A DNA stretch of 64,000 bases, taken from Neodiprion pinetum. Its lineage: Eukaryota; Arthropoda; Insecta; Hymenoptera; Diprionidae. The stretch lies in the NCBI RefSeq assembly GCF_021155775.2, contig NC_060235.2, positions 16,986,693-17,050,692 of the forward strand. The letters are read 5' to 3'. This document shows, piece after piece, positions 34,245 through 45,765 of the stretch. The position numbers and the translations under genes are program-made. Position 1 is the first letter of the stretch; each line of letters opens with the position of its first letter. A model generated the notes under the pieces. That model did no database searches. It worked only from the letters and a program-made list of their open reading frames with translations, and was not told where the DNA came from.

Positions 34245-35400
34245 AAACTTATTCTCGCGAATAATCGATACATCGTATAATTTATACATCATTTATTTTT
34301 CGCAAGTTTCAGGTGTCAATACTATATTTTCTGGTAATCGCAGCGCAAAGTCAGTTTGTTTCGTTCACTGTATTGTTCCAGTTAAACCTAATTTGTCACA
34401 TTCGGTAGAATCGCTTAACGTTCATACAGAGTGAAATTCACCCCAGGTCGAAAAAAGTGATATCCTTCTTCAACAAAAAATGTCTGGGTATTGTTCAAGG
34501 ATTGCAGAAAAAGCTCTTTCACTTTCCGGACCAAAATTGATTGTTCAAATATTGCAAAACATCGGCAAAGTTAATGTACTAAGGAACTATACGAGGAGTT
34601 TGAAAAGTTTATGGGGTGATATTCGCCCAAAGTGACCAATAGGGTTGAATAACGCCGTAACGTCATTTTATTCTCGCATGATCATCAAATTTTCGCAAAG
34701 CTTACGAGAAAACATGGTAACTACATGAAAATAGTTGAGGACTGCGTGTACTTCATGTAGTAGTCGCAACTGCAAGATTCTCTCGGTTTAGGAATGTGAA
34801 TTCTGGACTTGGTACCAGGATTCGCTTCAACGAAGATGGGCAAGGCTGAAGTGGATTGGGTTGGGTTGAGTTGTGGGTATCGAACAGCGTAACTCATGCC
34901 ATGTAACATGGCAGCGACTCGATATAAACATACGCGATGTTCGCGAATATCGCGGCCGTTGTTGGTGCCTAATAGCCGTGACTAGTTCCAGGCTCCCCTC
35001 TCTGTTACGTATGTACATTAGCTATGGATGCGTCACGTCCTGCACTGCACTACGTGTGATGGTTTTGTTACATAAAATTGATGATAGCCCCGGTATCAGC
35101 AGCTGCTAATCGTAAGTATTCAGCTTGACGTCGATCGTGCGAAATTCGTCGGCGTCGCTGAAGCACGAAAGCAATTCGATTTTTCCGTCAATTTTATTCT
35201 CCAAAGATGAATGGGAAGACGTGAAAAATGTTGGAAAAGCGTAAGAGAATGGCGGAAACATTACGAAGATTGAGAGAATAAAATAATCGGCTATTTAACA
35301 GCGTGGAATCGTGTCGAAACCAACCGACCGCAGGATTCGAGGCTTAGTATCGTGCAATAATAGTGATTTATGAAACGACGCGCTGACCGAATCTGGGTAC

Positions 35401-35447
35401 TGAGGACGAGGACGAGGACCAGGACGAGAACGAGGACGAGGACGAAA
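35401..35447. repeat. GAGGAC hexamer repeat
   Basis: Seven or eight units of GAGGAC with single-base variants. Confidence 0.9.
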
Positions 35448-35535
35448 CGCGGAGAAGTGAACTTACATGCGACGAATAAAAACGCGTCGTGGTGCATGGT
35501 ATGACAATTATACAGAGGCTAATGTAAGTACCTTT

Positions 35536-35580
35536 CACACTACTACTACATACTACATACTACTACATACTATTACTAGC
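35536..35580. repeat. TACTACA-type short tandem repeat
   Basis: Irregular alternation of TAC, TACTAC and ATACTAC words. Confidence 0.85.
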
Positions 35581-38243
35581 GAAGATGAGAAAAATACGAA
35601 ATACGGGAAAGACTAGTTTCACAGACTCGCCTGGCGGAGGTCTTAGACCCCGCGGACGGTGTGCAGAGACGAAAGGAAATTTTACGGCGACGTCCGCATC
35701 GTCATTTTAAGTGCGTGCACAATAACGCGAGCCAGTCCGATTGTAAGGTGGACAGAAATGACAAGTTACGCGTTGATTGAAATCATAATTATGCACACCG
35801 GATTAGCGTCATCGGTAAGTTCGCGGTCATCTCGATTGGGTGAGTAACACCGTTTGATTAAACGGAATTTTCTGTTGTTTTTATGAAGACAATTATTATA
35901 GGTACGATACGTGAACCGATTTCATTGACCGCATCGAGCGTTGTCTGAACCGATAACTCTTCGACGTCGAACTATATTTAGAAATACAGCGTCGTCTTCG
36001 TTGTAAACGCAGAGATAAATGCTGCTGCACCAGTTCAACATTCTTACCCCTTATCTTTGTCGTCGTGCCGTTGTTACCGAGTCGCCTAGCGATTGCTAAC
36101 TGCAGCTAATTCGCATGGCAGATATTATGCATATGTATGTGCAACGTCGTCGTGCAACCAATGACTGTAATTTGTGCTCACAATATAGCTAGCCGTGATG
36201 AAATTGGGTATGGAAGTCGTGATTTCTAAACTAAACGGATCGTTAGTCGAAAGAGAAACTTTTTAACGGGTGTAAAATAATCACTGGTCTGCAAAAAAGA
36301 ATGAACTTTTTTCTGTCTCCTTGTTATTATCATGTGCAATAATAATAGATCTCATGCTTTTAAATCAAAATATGGTAATAAAAAATACGTGACACGTAAA
36401 CTTTTTATGCAATGTGTGTGTATGTGTGTGTGTGTTTTTTTTTTAATAAAACCCTATTTCTGCTTATAAACAATAATCAAACACTAATGATAGCAACAAT
36501 ATTTATAAAACAATAAAAGTTACAGAAATATAAAGTTTAAATATTAATGTCGTTAGAAAATCTATCTACTAGTATAATTCTAGTTATTTTGTAGTTTTCT
36601 TTCTGTTGATACCATCGATTGGAGTTTCACGGCGAATCGACCAACAAAAACCTGTAAGCATTCCTTCTGACCATTTTCCGTTGTATCGTCTTTCTACGTG
36701 CAATACGCCCTGGGTTTACTACTTAAATAGATTAAAGCAGTGTAAATGCAAAAGCAAAACACAACAAATTCTGAATTATAAACAATAAAAGAAAAAATCA
36801 TATCACGTACCGTATACGTGACGGCAAAAAATGGAAAGCAGATATAGATTTGGCGCATTGAAACCTTCGTATCTATAATATTTTTTCTTTTTTGTTCACT
36901 CTCTCTCGAGAAAGAGGATCTCGTCCCGAACCTGTGTAGTGGTAGCTACGATCCCTGAAAGCATGGACGGTAGCGTTCCGTTCGACCTGTAAAGCGCATA
37001 CGTGAAATACATCTTACAGCGAGTAAATACCTGCGCGTATGTAAGACGTACGTACGTACGTACGTATATCGAAAAATAAGATCGATCTAGTCCGCAACGG
37101 AATGGCGGTATGGAGAATAGAGGTTGCGGTGAGGGGAGTGAATTGAGGAGATGTCGCTTTAAACGACGCCAACTTTCAAATTCCTTCAGCACCGAAGAGC
37201 GTTGTTGTTTATTCGTGTGATCTCTTTGAAAAATAGGTCTTCGTTTCATTCAAGGATTACCGTGCGTACCAGACACCTCGCTAGACATTCGGTGTACCAC
37301 AGACGCACAGTCAAGCGTGGAGAGATGACGAAATGAACGAACGAATGCGCTCAAATAATCCCGTTCCGTTCCAGCACGTACCTATACACCTGGGATACAT
37401 GTGTGGGTATGTACATAAAAATTCAGACGTCGCAGAGAGCTTGCGGTTCGCTCTCGTTACGCCTAGAAAGTTTACGTCATTGTTCCTCGCTCCGCGCATC
37501 GTCGAAGGAAATCAGACAATCGGTATATCAAAATTTTATTCGCTCGTACCGAATCTGCGCTCGGTCAGTGGATATGCCTAAGGCTAATGACAGGTATAGA
37601 AAGGAAAGAAAAAACAAGCATAAGTGTAGGTAAGTCTGGTACATGATACGACCGATTTGGCCGTCACTACAGAGTCCGACCTCAACCTGAATACTTCGAA
37701 TCCAATGAGACGAAACAGAGAAGAAGAGAGAAAGAGAAACGGTTAACGAGTAACCCTCAACGAGCTCAACTTAGGAAGGAAGGATGAGAGTCGAGAAAAA
37801 CGGCGAAACCGACTGCGGCTTTTCTTCCGCGTCCAGTTTCAGCGGGCCGAACTTGCGAACACACAGCCGGGGTTGCGGCGAGGACGACGGCACGCGTGGG
37901 GCGTATCGAGCGAGGCTGGTCGTCGAGGGGTCGTAGGCTTCCTCGGATAGTCGATGGCCCAGTGCTCTGCACTTGGCACCACTTTCCCTCTGGCACAGCC
38001 CTCGTAGCCCAGGCGTTCCTCTTTATTCAACAACGGTGATTCCCACCCCACGGCGTGCGCAGAATTATCCCGCACCCCATTTCTTTACGAGCGGGGTCTC
38101 AATCCTACCCTCATCGTCGGCAGCGAGCGAGTTGTGTAGTGTAAAAATGGTGCTTTCTCCCTCACCCGCCGTCACGGCGTGCAGGGCGCTAAAGCCGAAG
38201 CAATTAGGTACCGTTGTAACATTTTTCTTCCCTCGTCCTGTAG

Positions 38244-38318
38244 AGATGAAACCTAGGCAGGCTGTTCTCCGACTTGTTCTTACGTTCGTCGGTTTACTAC
38301 AGACGTGTATGTACGCAG
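38244..38318 (+). CDS. Candidate exon encoding a signal-peptide-like start
   Basis: A strong acceptor (TTTTTCTTCCCTCGTCCTGTAG, ending 38243 with an uninterrupted pyrimidine-rich lead) is followed two bases later by an ATG at 38246. The exon ends at GCAG before GTACTG (donor at 38319), leaving phase 1. The 24 codons start MKPRQAVLRLVLTFVG and continue LLQTCMYA: a basic start, a hydrophobic core and a small-residue end, as in a secretory signal peptide. Signal-peptide exons ending in phase 1 are common in secreted and immunoglobulin-superfamily genes (established knowledge). No partner exon was found on the plus strand, and it lies inside the putative intron of the minus-strand gene. It could be chance. 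The coordinates include two bases before the ATG. Confidence 0.28.
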
Positions 38319-38480
38319 GTACTGTTTCTCATCTCCTCCACTTCCTCTTACTAGCAATCCGCTTGCGCAACGATAATACGGATGATACGTACATGTACCT
38401 ATGGAATAGGTGATGAAATGTGACTAAACCGCGCGGCTCCTCACTATCCTGAGACTGGTTTGCCTGCTTGCCGGCTAGTC

Positions 38481-38503
38481 GCTGCTGCTGCTGCTGCTGC
38501 TGC
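38481..38503. repeat. (CTG)n microsatellite
   Basis: Seven CTG units. Confidence 0.95.
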
Positions 38504-39122
38504 CTGAATGCAACGCCTGTCGCCAGTAGACACGACCTACTTCGGCCAAGGTAACCGACACGGCGAGGCACCACCGACACAGAGTGGACGACGCTCGCTT
38601 CTAGCCTGGACGGCTGGCTTCGATTCCTCGCGTCACCGACACATTCTCGTAACAACATGATTTCAAATCCACAAAGTAGTAGGTGAGAGACGACTATGAA
38701 ACATTTCAGCGGATGAAACGGAATAAATGTTGTTTTTACACATGGGGGAAAAAAAATAGATTAGAAATAAAACCGATGGAAGAAATGAAAGTCTGTAAAT
38801 AATACCAAGTTGCATTCTCGAATATGGAGATTCGTGTTTGCTTGTTCTTTGAATTTTCTCTATTTTTTTGATCAATGATCGATATTCCTCCACTGTAGCG
38901 CTGTTGCCTTCACAGCAATAAGCAATAGCACAGTTTTTATGATCGCGTAGTTATGTATGTACGTACGATACAAAAACGATTAGAAGGGTACAAGCAACCG
39001 GCAATGCCATCTGCTATCAAGACCATGTACTTACTTCGTGTACAGTAACGTTGATTAATGCCTCGGGCTTCCGGCCCAAAATTCGAGTTTGCGATATGAA
39101 TATACACAATTAATATAATTTC
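38504..39122. other. Intron sequence, no gene seen
   Basis: Ordinary unique sequence, AT-rich in its second half. No element or exon recognised. Confidence 0.5.
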
Positions 39123-39260
39123 GGGTGTTTCATTTCGAATCAACCCCCCCCCCCCCCACGAAAAACTTGTGGGATTAAAGAGGTGGTATCCATCCGCAAG
39201 CATACTTTCATTGATGTTCTCAAGAAGCAAAAACAATGTTTTTCTCCAAACGAAACACCC
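39123..39260. mobile_element. Short MITE, 138 bp, adjoining a hAT-like element
   Basis: The ends are inverted: GGGTGTTTCATTTCGAATC on the left, and GGGTGTTTCGTTTGGAG reading inward from the right. A 14-base C run lies at about 39144-39157. No target duplication is clear. The last three bases are part of the duplicated target of the neighbouring hAT-like element, so that element landed on this one's right edge. Confidence 0.65.
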
Positions 39261-39265
39261 TGGAG

Positions 39266-39495
39266 CAGTGTTTTTCAAACTGGGGATCGCCAAGTCTTAC
39301 TGGGGGTGTCGCGATCGGAAGCCAGATAAAAGTAGAGTAAGGTTTACAAACGTTTTAGGTAGACTCTCAAGAGAAAGAAACTTGAATACGTACTTTTTGA
39401 AATCACCGACGTAGCTTTATTATGAACCTGGGGGGTCGTCAGATTTTTTTTTACCTGTAATGGGGTCGCGAATTCAAGAATATTGAAAAACACTG
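39266..39495. mobile_element. hAT-like MITE, 230 bp
   Basis: The ends are CAGTGTTTTTCAA and TTGAAAAACACTG, a perfect 13-bp inverted pair. The 8-bp flanks CCCTGGAG (39258-39265) and CTCTAGAG (39496-39503) match at six positions, and the right one fits the nTCTAGAn target preference of hAT transposons (established knowledge). GGGGTCGCG-type words near the right end resemble Charlie/Buster-type ends. There is no transposase. Confidence 0.82.
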
Positions 39496-39503
39496 CTCTA
39501 GAG

Positions 39504-40221
39504 AATATATCGTATAGATTTTATTCCTGCAGGCCTGTCTACACTTCGTCTCGTCCTCGTCCGCGTCATCTTCTTTTCTCTCTCATTTTTTATTATTCTT
39601 CTCCCGTTGAATAATCAATTGCAAAGTGTACTCGAACGATACATGCCAGCCTGAACAGTGCGTTCAATACATCAGCAGCATTTTATGCATAGGTATAATC
39701 GCGGTGGCGATATACGCTCCGCACACTTATTCGCGGTGTGGAACACAAGCGGCAGTGCAGTGCACTGGCAACAGCACGACGTAGCAGGCGGAGGAGAATA
39801 AACGAAAGGACGTTAACCCGCCCTTCCTCGGCTGACCCTCGCCACTCTCTCAGCACAGGGAGTATAATAAAAATTGTGTGTTTATGCACCGAGCCTCTGT
39901 ATCATGCATACGTTCGTACATATGCACACGCGTGCGCTGCCGGATAATGGTTCTCCCGGGGAGTATCTCCTCTCCTTATTGTATCCCAAGACCCGCAAAC
40001 CGCGCGCATCGCCGCGGCAAGGAGGCAGCCCGAAGGACAGCGTTCGGAGAAAAGAAGAAGTAAACACCGCGGAATCGACGATTGTTACTGTCCTCGTCCC
40101 AATATCGTCAAGAAACATACAACCCGCCGAACCGACCGACTCCCAAGAGCCAAAAGATAAAGTCGGTCGAACTGTCTTCTTTTCTACACCTAGCATGTAT
40201 GCACGGTGAATTGGAACTCAC
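39504..40221. other. Intron sequence adjoining candidate exon 1
   Basis: Contains CGTCCTCGTCCGCGTC-type repeats near 39550 and a GC-richer patch 39940-40060. A 111-codon plus-strand frame (39874-40209) has no domain features and I do not call it. Confidence 0.45.
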
Positions 40222-40387
40222 GTGATTCCATAGAGGAATGATTGGTCGGTGATGGAGGTGGTTGGGTAGGCGCGATATCCTCGTCCTCGTTCTCGTTCTC
40301 CTTGCGCCGTGGTGACCCCCGCTGATAAACTATCTCGTTGTCGCCCTCGGTGCCCGATGGTTCTTCGCTATTCGACCTAGGTGACAT
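40222..40387 (-). CDS. Candidate first coding exon of the minus-strand gene
   Basis: On the minus strand an ATG at 40387 opens 55 codons plus one base up to a consensus donor (CAC then GTGAGT, 40221-40216). The predicted peptide starts MSPRSNSEEPSGTEGDNEIV. It is hydrophilic, with an acidic ENENEDED stretch followed by a proline/serine-rich IAPTQPPPSPTNHSS stretch, and has no repeat-derived runs. Ending in phase 1, it joins in frame to 20825-20641, where the codon across the junction becomes leucine. The joined peptide is 117 residues, with one membrane segment starting at about residue 61. The same frame is open upstream to a TAG at 41048 without another ATG, so an upstream spliced exon could extend it. 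I do not recognise the family. Confidence 0.45.
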
Positions 40388-41048
40388 CGGCCCGGCTACC
40401 GTAGTCGACTGGCCATCGACAGCAGCGGCACTGTAAGCACCACTATCACCACCAAGAGCACGATCACCTGTGAAACCCCGAACACCGGACACTGTCGTCG
40501 TAGCGATTTCCCCTTTCCGACCGCGATCTCGAAAGCAGTTGTGATCCTCGTTCTTCTTATTCCTCTTCCTCTTCCTCCTCCTCTTGGCCTCCTCTCGATC
40601 CTCTTGGGGGCCAAATCTGCGATGAGGAAGACGTACGATTCCGCTCCTCGTCCTCCTCCTCAAAACCAGCCACCGCCTCTCGCCCCGAAATCGGTGGAGC
40701 TGGCCTTCGGTCAGGGTCGTGGAATCGGCGGTTCCATCCCGACGAGCGTGCGAGGACGACGACGATGTCGACGAGCCGCGCTGCTCCGCGTCCTGGACCC
40801 GATCATCGGTGCAGACTCTGCTCGCTGTTACCAGAACGACGACCGCGACCAGGGCGACGAGGCCGAGGACGGCGGTCAGCGAGGTCGGCGGAAACCCCTG
40901 GTGCGCTCCGGTCCCCGTTGCGGCCCCCGCGCCCCCCGCACCGCCGCCGGGGCGCCGTCCCACCGCAATTCGCGGGACCGTCCAGTCCAGCTGTCCCTTC
41001 TTCTCGCTGTTCCTCGCTGGTCGGAATTTTTGTCCGTTCCGCCGAAAC
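40388..41048 (-). other. Putative 5' UTR or upstream coding extension
   Basis: The frame of candidate exon 1 stays open here for about 220 codons (TAG at 41048) but holds no ATG upstream of 40387. It would encode a Gly/Ala-rich start, a hydrophobic run (LTAVLGLVALVAVVVLV, near 40882-40832) and a basic stretch (KRRRKRKRNKK). If translated from an upstream exon, for example through the TTCCTAG acceptor-like site at 41048, the protein would gain a second membrane segment. The simpler reading is untranslated leader. High GC content inflates chance open frames. Confidence 0.35.
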
Positions 41049-41102
41049 TAGGAATCGCTCGGAAAACTCGCGGACGACGAGACTTTCCACGTAATCGGTA
41101 AA

Positions 41103-41128
41103 CGAGACGAGACGAGACGAGACGAGAC
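41103..41128. repeat. (GAGAC)n pentamer repeat
   Basis: Five GAGAC units just upstream (minus-strand sense) of candidate exon 1. Read on the minus strand it is a GTCTC/CTCGT tract of the kind seen near insect promoters, but no core promoter motif was identified. Confidence 0.85.
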
Positions 41129-44100
41129 ACTGCTCGATTACAAGGGAGTGATTGACAAACGTGCGGACGATTCTAGCAGCAGCAGCAGCACCGGGCTACT
41201 GTCCGGATCATCGTGGCAGTGCGGATCCGCGTCGTCGACGCCCCCGCTCACCCTCCAGGTCGCGACGTATCCGAGGTACTTTCCTTTGCATTCTCTCGGC
41301 TTGTAGGCGATTCGCGTATGCTGTATGCGCGAATGTGTTCGTGTGCGGATGGCGCTTATTGCAAGAGGAACAACGACGACGGTCGGTGGAATTTCTTCGG
41401 CAATCTTTTTATTAGCCGTTTTACTTCTTTATTCCTAGTCGTCTTCTTTCTTTTTCTCTGCAGTTCTTCTTCAAGACGCGTGTTTGCGCACGACGGTTCG
41501 GACTAACACACTACCACCCGCCTCCTCGTTCCTCCTTTTCCTTCGGCTGCTTCCCTTTTCTTCTCGGAATGAACCATCTGAAAAATAAATATCAACGTTT
41601 TTAGCGAGAAGAGGAAGAAGGGAAAAAATCTATAACGTTTTACTTACTCAACTATTTATTTTACAGTGGGAATATACAACAGTGAAAAGATAACGCGGAT
41701 GTGTATTTACATACTAAAAATTTCAAACACACATCACTGTGAAATTGGATAACAATTTCAAAAGTGGATAAAACGATTCAACAAAGTTACTCTGGTTTGT
41801 ATCTCGATAACTTTCGAAGGCTAATTCGATCGTGACGATTATGGATGCTACCTGCAAATATACGTATAAAATGAAACATTAAATTCCTCCGATTTATTTC
41901 GCGGAGTTGAAGAAACCGAGAAAAATAACAATTTCCCCGACGACACACTTGGCATAGTTTTCTAACATTATAATTCCTGCAAGCGCTTTTATACAGATCT
42001 TCCTCGTTCCTCGTGGTGTTGTTTGGTTTTATTTATTTACTTTTATTTTCATTGTTTTCCTCCCATTCCCTTACCTCCCTTCCCGTCCCCGAAACATTTT
42101 TCTCTGACGCGGGATCCAGTAAGACGTATTATTTTCCCGCCGACATCCCGTCGGTTCGTATAAATACAATTACAAAGTGTTAGTATGTGGTGCAGCTTAT
42201 AAGGAGGTAACCACCCTTCCCGTTTCCACTCCTATAACCTCTTCGCGCCACAACTTCTCCCTTTCGAGCACCGTCTCGGCGCGAGATCTAAAATAAGATT
42301 TCCCCCGTAAAAATGCCTAGTCTGGTCTGGCACATACGTACATACATATGTAATTCGTTGTTTTCCTCCCGCGTTTTTTCCCTTCCCCCATCCCCATCCC
42401 TGTCAGCTATCAACACAGCCCTGAGATCTCCGTGAAAACATAACGGGTGTGCGTGATGCGGAATTCGCTGCAGTGCGTCTCTAAACGGTAAATTAAAAAA
42501 AATACGAAAAAAAAAGAATAAATTCACCGCTAAATACAAAGACGTGAAGCCCTCGCGTTTCCAATAATTTCGTTCTTTACACAAGCCCGCTGATACAATG
42601 TACGCCGTTCTTGTGCGGATTGACGTGAAATAAAATGAAGTGGAGCGCACGCATTGCTGCATGTCTATCTCGGGAACCGTGGCAAGTGACCAAGTACCCT
42701 TCCCTTCCTCCTCCTCCTCCCCCCCTCTTAGCGACGACATTGTTTTCCATCCCTACACCACTTTCGCGATTTATCATCATACGGCCGAAAATAAGAAGAG
42801 CGGGATCGTGAGTCATAAGAGGAACGAATTGTTCTTGACTTTACTGCGTGGAGCAGAGATGGTTCTTAAATTCGTTTCTTGATCCCCCTTTCGTTATACC
42901 CTCGTTCAGCTGTACGATAGGCCGATGGGGTTTCATGGGTATAAGGACGATATCCCGAGTGATCGCTGTCACAAATATTCTACGTTAGGACGAGATTTTT
43001 TTCCTTGTTCCATTCCACTAATTTCAAGATGCGTTTAGTGACTGGCATAAGCAATTGACAATAATAGTTACATAGTGTTTTTTTCACGTTCTATTTTGAG
43101 TAATTGAAATTCCAATCGTGCAAATCATGACAGACGACCGAGTCTCCCCGCACGTGTATCATCCACGCCACAAGTTTCTTTTTTTCTATGTTGCATCTCG
43201 CTGAAAAATTTCAATGCTGGAAAAAATTTCATACATTTCCCTGATTCTGTTGTTATCGTTCGTTACAAATTTCAAATTTCGCGTAAGATATCCCATGAGA
43301 TCGCGTAAAAAAAAAAAAAAAAATAAAAAAAAAAAAAACAACTCCGCAACTGTTTCACACGCGTGAATTAATAAGCTAAAAGAAGAATCGAATCATGGAA
43401 ACATTGTCGTGGTCTTACCAGTAGTTGGTCGACAATATCCGCACAATTTCCGAGAAGATCGATGGTTGATCGATGGATTGATCGATCGACGTTCAACAGG
43501 CGACTTTCCGCGGGCTATGGGCGTAGCTAAGATTCTCAGCGCCTTTTCAAACGCTTTCCCATCCTTTCCTCGTCTGCCCTCTAACTTTCCAAATTTCACT
43601 TTGTCCCTCTTTCTCTCTGCCCGTTTTTTTGTCTCCCAGTTTTATCCAGCGGCCAGTGTTCTTCGATACTGTTTCAGCAGCAGTATCTGCAGCAAGAAGG
43701 GAAGGGGGAGGGATATTCGGATCTACGATCGAGAGTATAGGCGACGGTGAGGGGGAACAAGGATAGGGAAGGGGAGGAGAGATGGTAAGCAAATAGAGGA
43801 ATGGTATAATCAAAGAAGACGAATGAATATATACATATCTATAATATCGTATGTAGGGCACAGGATGCAGGAGCGAGGGGCTCGTTCGCGTGATAAAAAG
43901 AAAGAACGAACTGCGCTGTTACGAAGCCGAAGGTAGCAGCCAGAGTTAACAACCAAATGTGTTAAGCTTTTTGGAAATAGAGGAATGCGGTTTAGTTTTA
44001 CCCTCATAATTTTATAAAACTATTGGGGGTTCAAGGTGCTGCGGAAAATCTCGACTTTCGGACTTTACTATCTCGTTCGAGTGAACATTAGAACGTTTGG

Positions 44101-45467
44101 CTGCTAATTCTGGCTTCTAGCTTCCGCCTCGTACGGCTTTTCGGCGTAACTATTATATATAATGATACGGAAACGTGTTCGATATTATTCATTTTGAGGT
44201 TAAGTTCGCTCGCAGTTTAGTTGTAGGTACGTGTTTGTATCTCGAATACTCGTCTAGGCGTGTCCCAGCATCCACTGGCCCAATAATAAACGCGGGACAA
44301 ACGAGACGACGCGGCAGAAGGGAAACAAAGCAACGCAAGTATCAAAGTACAAATCACAAGTACGATACGTAGTTCAATCGTCGGTGAATTATGGTACACA
44401 GTTAAGAGGGTACGATACCCGTGACGGTGGTTGTAAATGTAAAAAATGTATAAATATATGGATATATATGTCGGTGTAAATCGAGTTTAGGTCGCCGAAA
44501 TCGGCCCAGTCATAGTCGATGCGACGTTGCATTATCGGATGAGATAAAATTCAGCATGTAAGCAACACACGTATGTATCGTACATATAAAAATTCTCTAT
44601 ACCCCCGAGACTAATTCTCTCGGTTTTAAGTCGACGAAGAAGATAAAAATGCGCCAGGCACGCGTCCGCGAGGCGTTCTATATTTGAATGAAACCGGCGG
44701 CATACGGTTGGCGGCAGCAGCGGCAGCGGCAGCAGCAGCGGCACCAACGGTAGCAACACTACCTAGTATAACACCAAGAAAAGTACACATACAACACGTG
44801 TACGGTATAAGAGAGGAAAGCGATAAAGGGGGAGCCAGAGGCGACGGAAGGAAACTCCGAGGCGAATAGCGCACGGAAGATAGTTATATATGTATAAGTA
44901 GGCGAGATTTTAGTTCTGCTAGTGTTTCACCGACGGCGTTTGGCGACGATGGCTGTGGCAGAGGGGCAGGGCGGGGGGGGGGGGGGGGAAGAAGAGCAAG
45001 GGGGTAAGAAAACGGGCAGCGTGCGCGGTTAATTGAGCGAGTCGGTGTTTCCGTATCGTTCCGCGTTCGCGATATGTCAGCGCGGATAAGAGAAATCTAC
45101 GACAATCACGCGAATATTAATCGCGTTTCAACGAGGGCCGAGCTTCCTGCCCCAGCTTCGTGGCGCAGCTCACCGTTCGCGCATCAATCGGTAGACGCGC
45201 CCGCCGCGACGAGCCGGAGACGGCCATACTGGGATCAGCAACTCGCGTCGCGCCGAGCTGCCTGCTTCCTTCGGCCGCCGCCGCTGTGCTGCCGCTGCTG
45301 CTGCTGCTGTCTGCCGACGGGCGACGACGACGACGACTGACCGACGGGGCCGAGGGCAGAGGTACGATCGTCGCCGACGGCGGAGACTTTAGACAACATT
45401 CCCTCGGTCCGTCGACGACGAACGAACGAACGGACGGACGGACGGACGTACGTCGAACAACGACGAA
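41129..45467. other. Upstream or intergenic stretch
   Basis: Contains A-rich runs at 43307-43338, a GCA/GCG repeat at about 44713-44741 giving poly-Ala in one frame, a 16-base G tract at about 44973-44988 and an ACGG repeat at about 45426-45448. GC-rich blocks lie near 41150-41290 and 45140-45460. A good pyrimidine-rich acceptor-like site (TCTCTGCAG) ends at 41462 on the plus strand without a convincing exon. No gene called. Confidence 0.45.
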
Positions 45468-45762
45468 GGGTGTATTCCGAAATATATTTCCAGTACTGCC
45501 GACCGTGACGTCACGCAGTCAACTGCGAACTGCGTTCCGTTTTTACTTCGGGTTGCCAGTCGCAGTAAAATCGGAACGCTACACCGAGGTCGCGGCCATC
45601 TCTCGAGTACTGCGACTGCCTCACGTCCCAGACCGCAGTAGTCGCAGTCAACAACGTCACGGATATCATGACGTCACTGACTGGCGGCAGTAAGCTGTCG
45701 CGCGATTTCGGAACGCGGTTGCCAGTACCTGCAGTATCGGGAGTACATTTCGGAATACACCC
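45468..45762. mobile_element. MITE with 3-bp duplication, 295 bp (Harbinger-like?)
   Basis: The ends are inverted: GGGTGTATTCCGAAATATAT on the left, and GGGTGTATTCCGAAATGTAC reading inward from the right. GAA flanks both sides (45465-45467 and 45763-45765). Words such as CAGTCGCAGTA and TACTGCGACTGC repeat inside in both orientations, like subterminal transposase-binding repeats. A 3-bp duplication and GG-starting ends suggest PIF/Harbinger, although the usual target is TWA. It has no coding capacity. Confidence 0.82.
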
Positions 45763-45765
45763 GAA

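Larger units (their letters stand above)
34245..38243. other. Intron sequence, no gene seen
   Basis: Contains two minisatellite-like tracts (35401-35447 and 35536-35580), a GT-rich run near 36414-36433 and an ACGT run near 37048-37065. GC-richer patches lie near 37830-38080. Short frames only. Confidence 0.45.
20826..40221 (-). other. Putative 19.4 kb intron of the minus-strand candidate gene
   Basis: This span is bounded by GTGAGT at 40221-40216 and TTCGCAG at 20832-20826 on the minus strand, and the flanking exons agree in phase. The pyrimidine tract before the acceptor is only moderate. The span carries about ten short transposons or foldbacks, listed separately. If the exon pairing is wrong, the span is simply intergenic DNA. 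Confidence 0.4.

Noticed and set aside
34430..34640. Possible inverted ends GTGAAATTCACCCC and GCGAATATCACCCC about 200 bp apart
   Set aside because: Similarity is short and does not extend inward; no target duplication.
41420..41510. Good plus-strand acceptor TTTCTCTGCAG followed by a short open frame
   Set aside because: The frame stops within about 15 codons and no donor or downstream exon could be paired with it.
44684..44869. 61-codon frame with a poly-Ala run, and its minus-strand counterpart
   Set aside because: GCA/GCG repeats give poly-Ala on one strand and similar runs on the other; no start context or partner exons.
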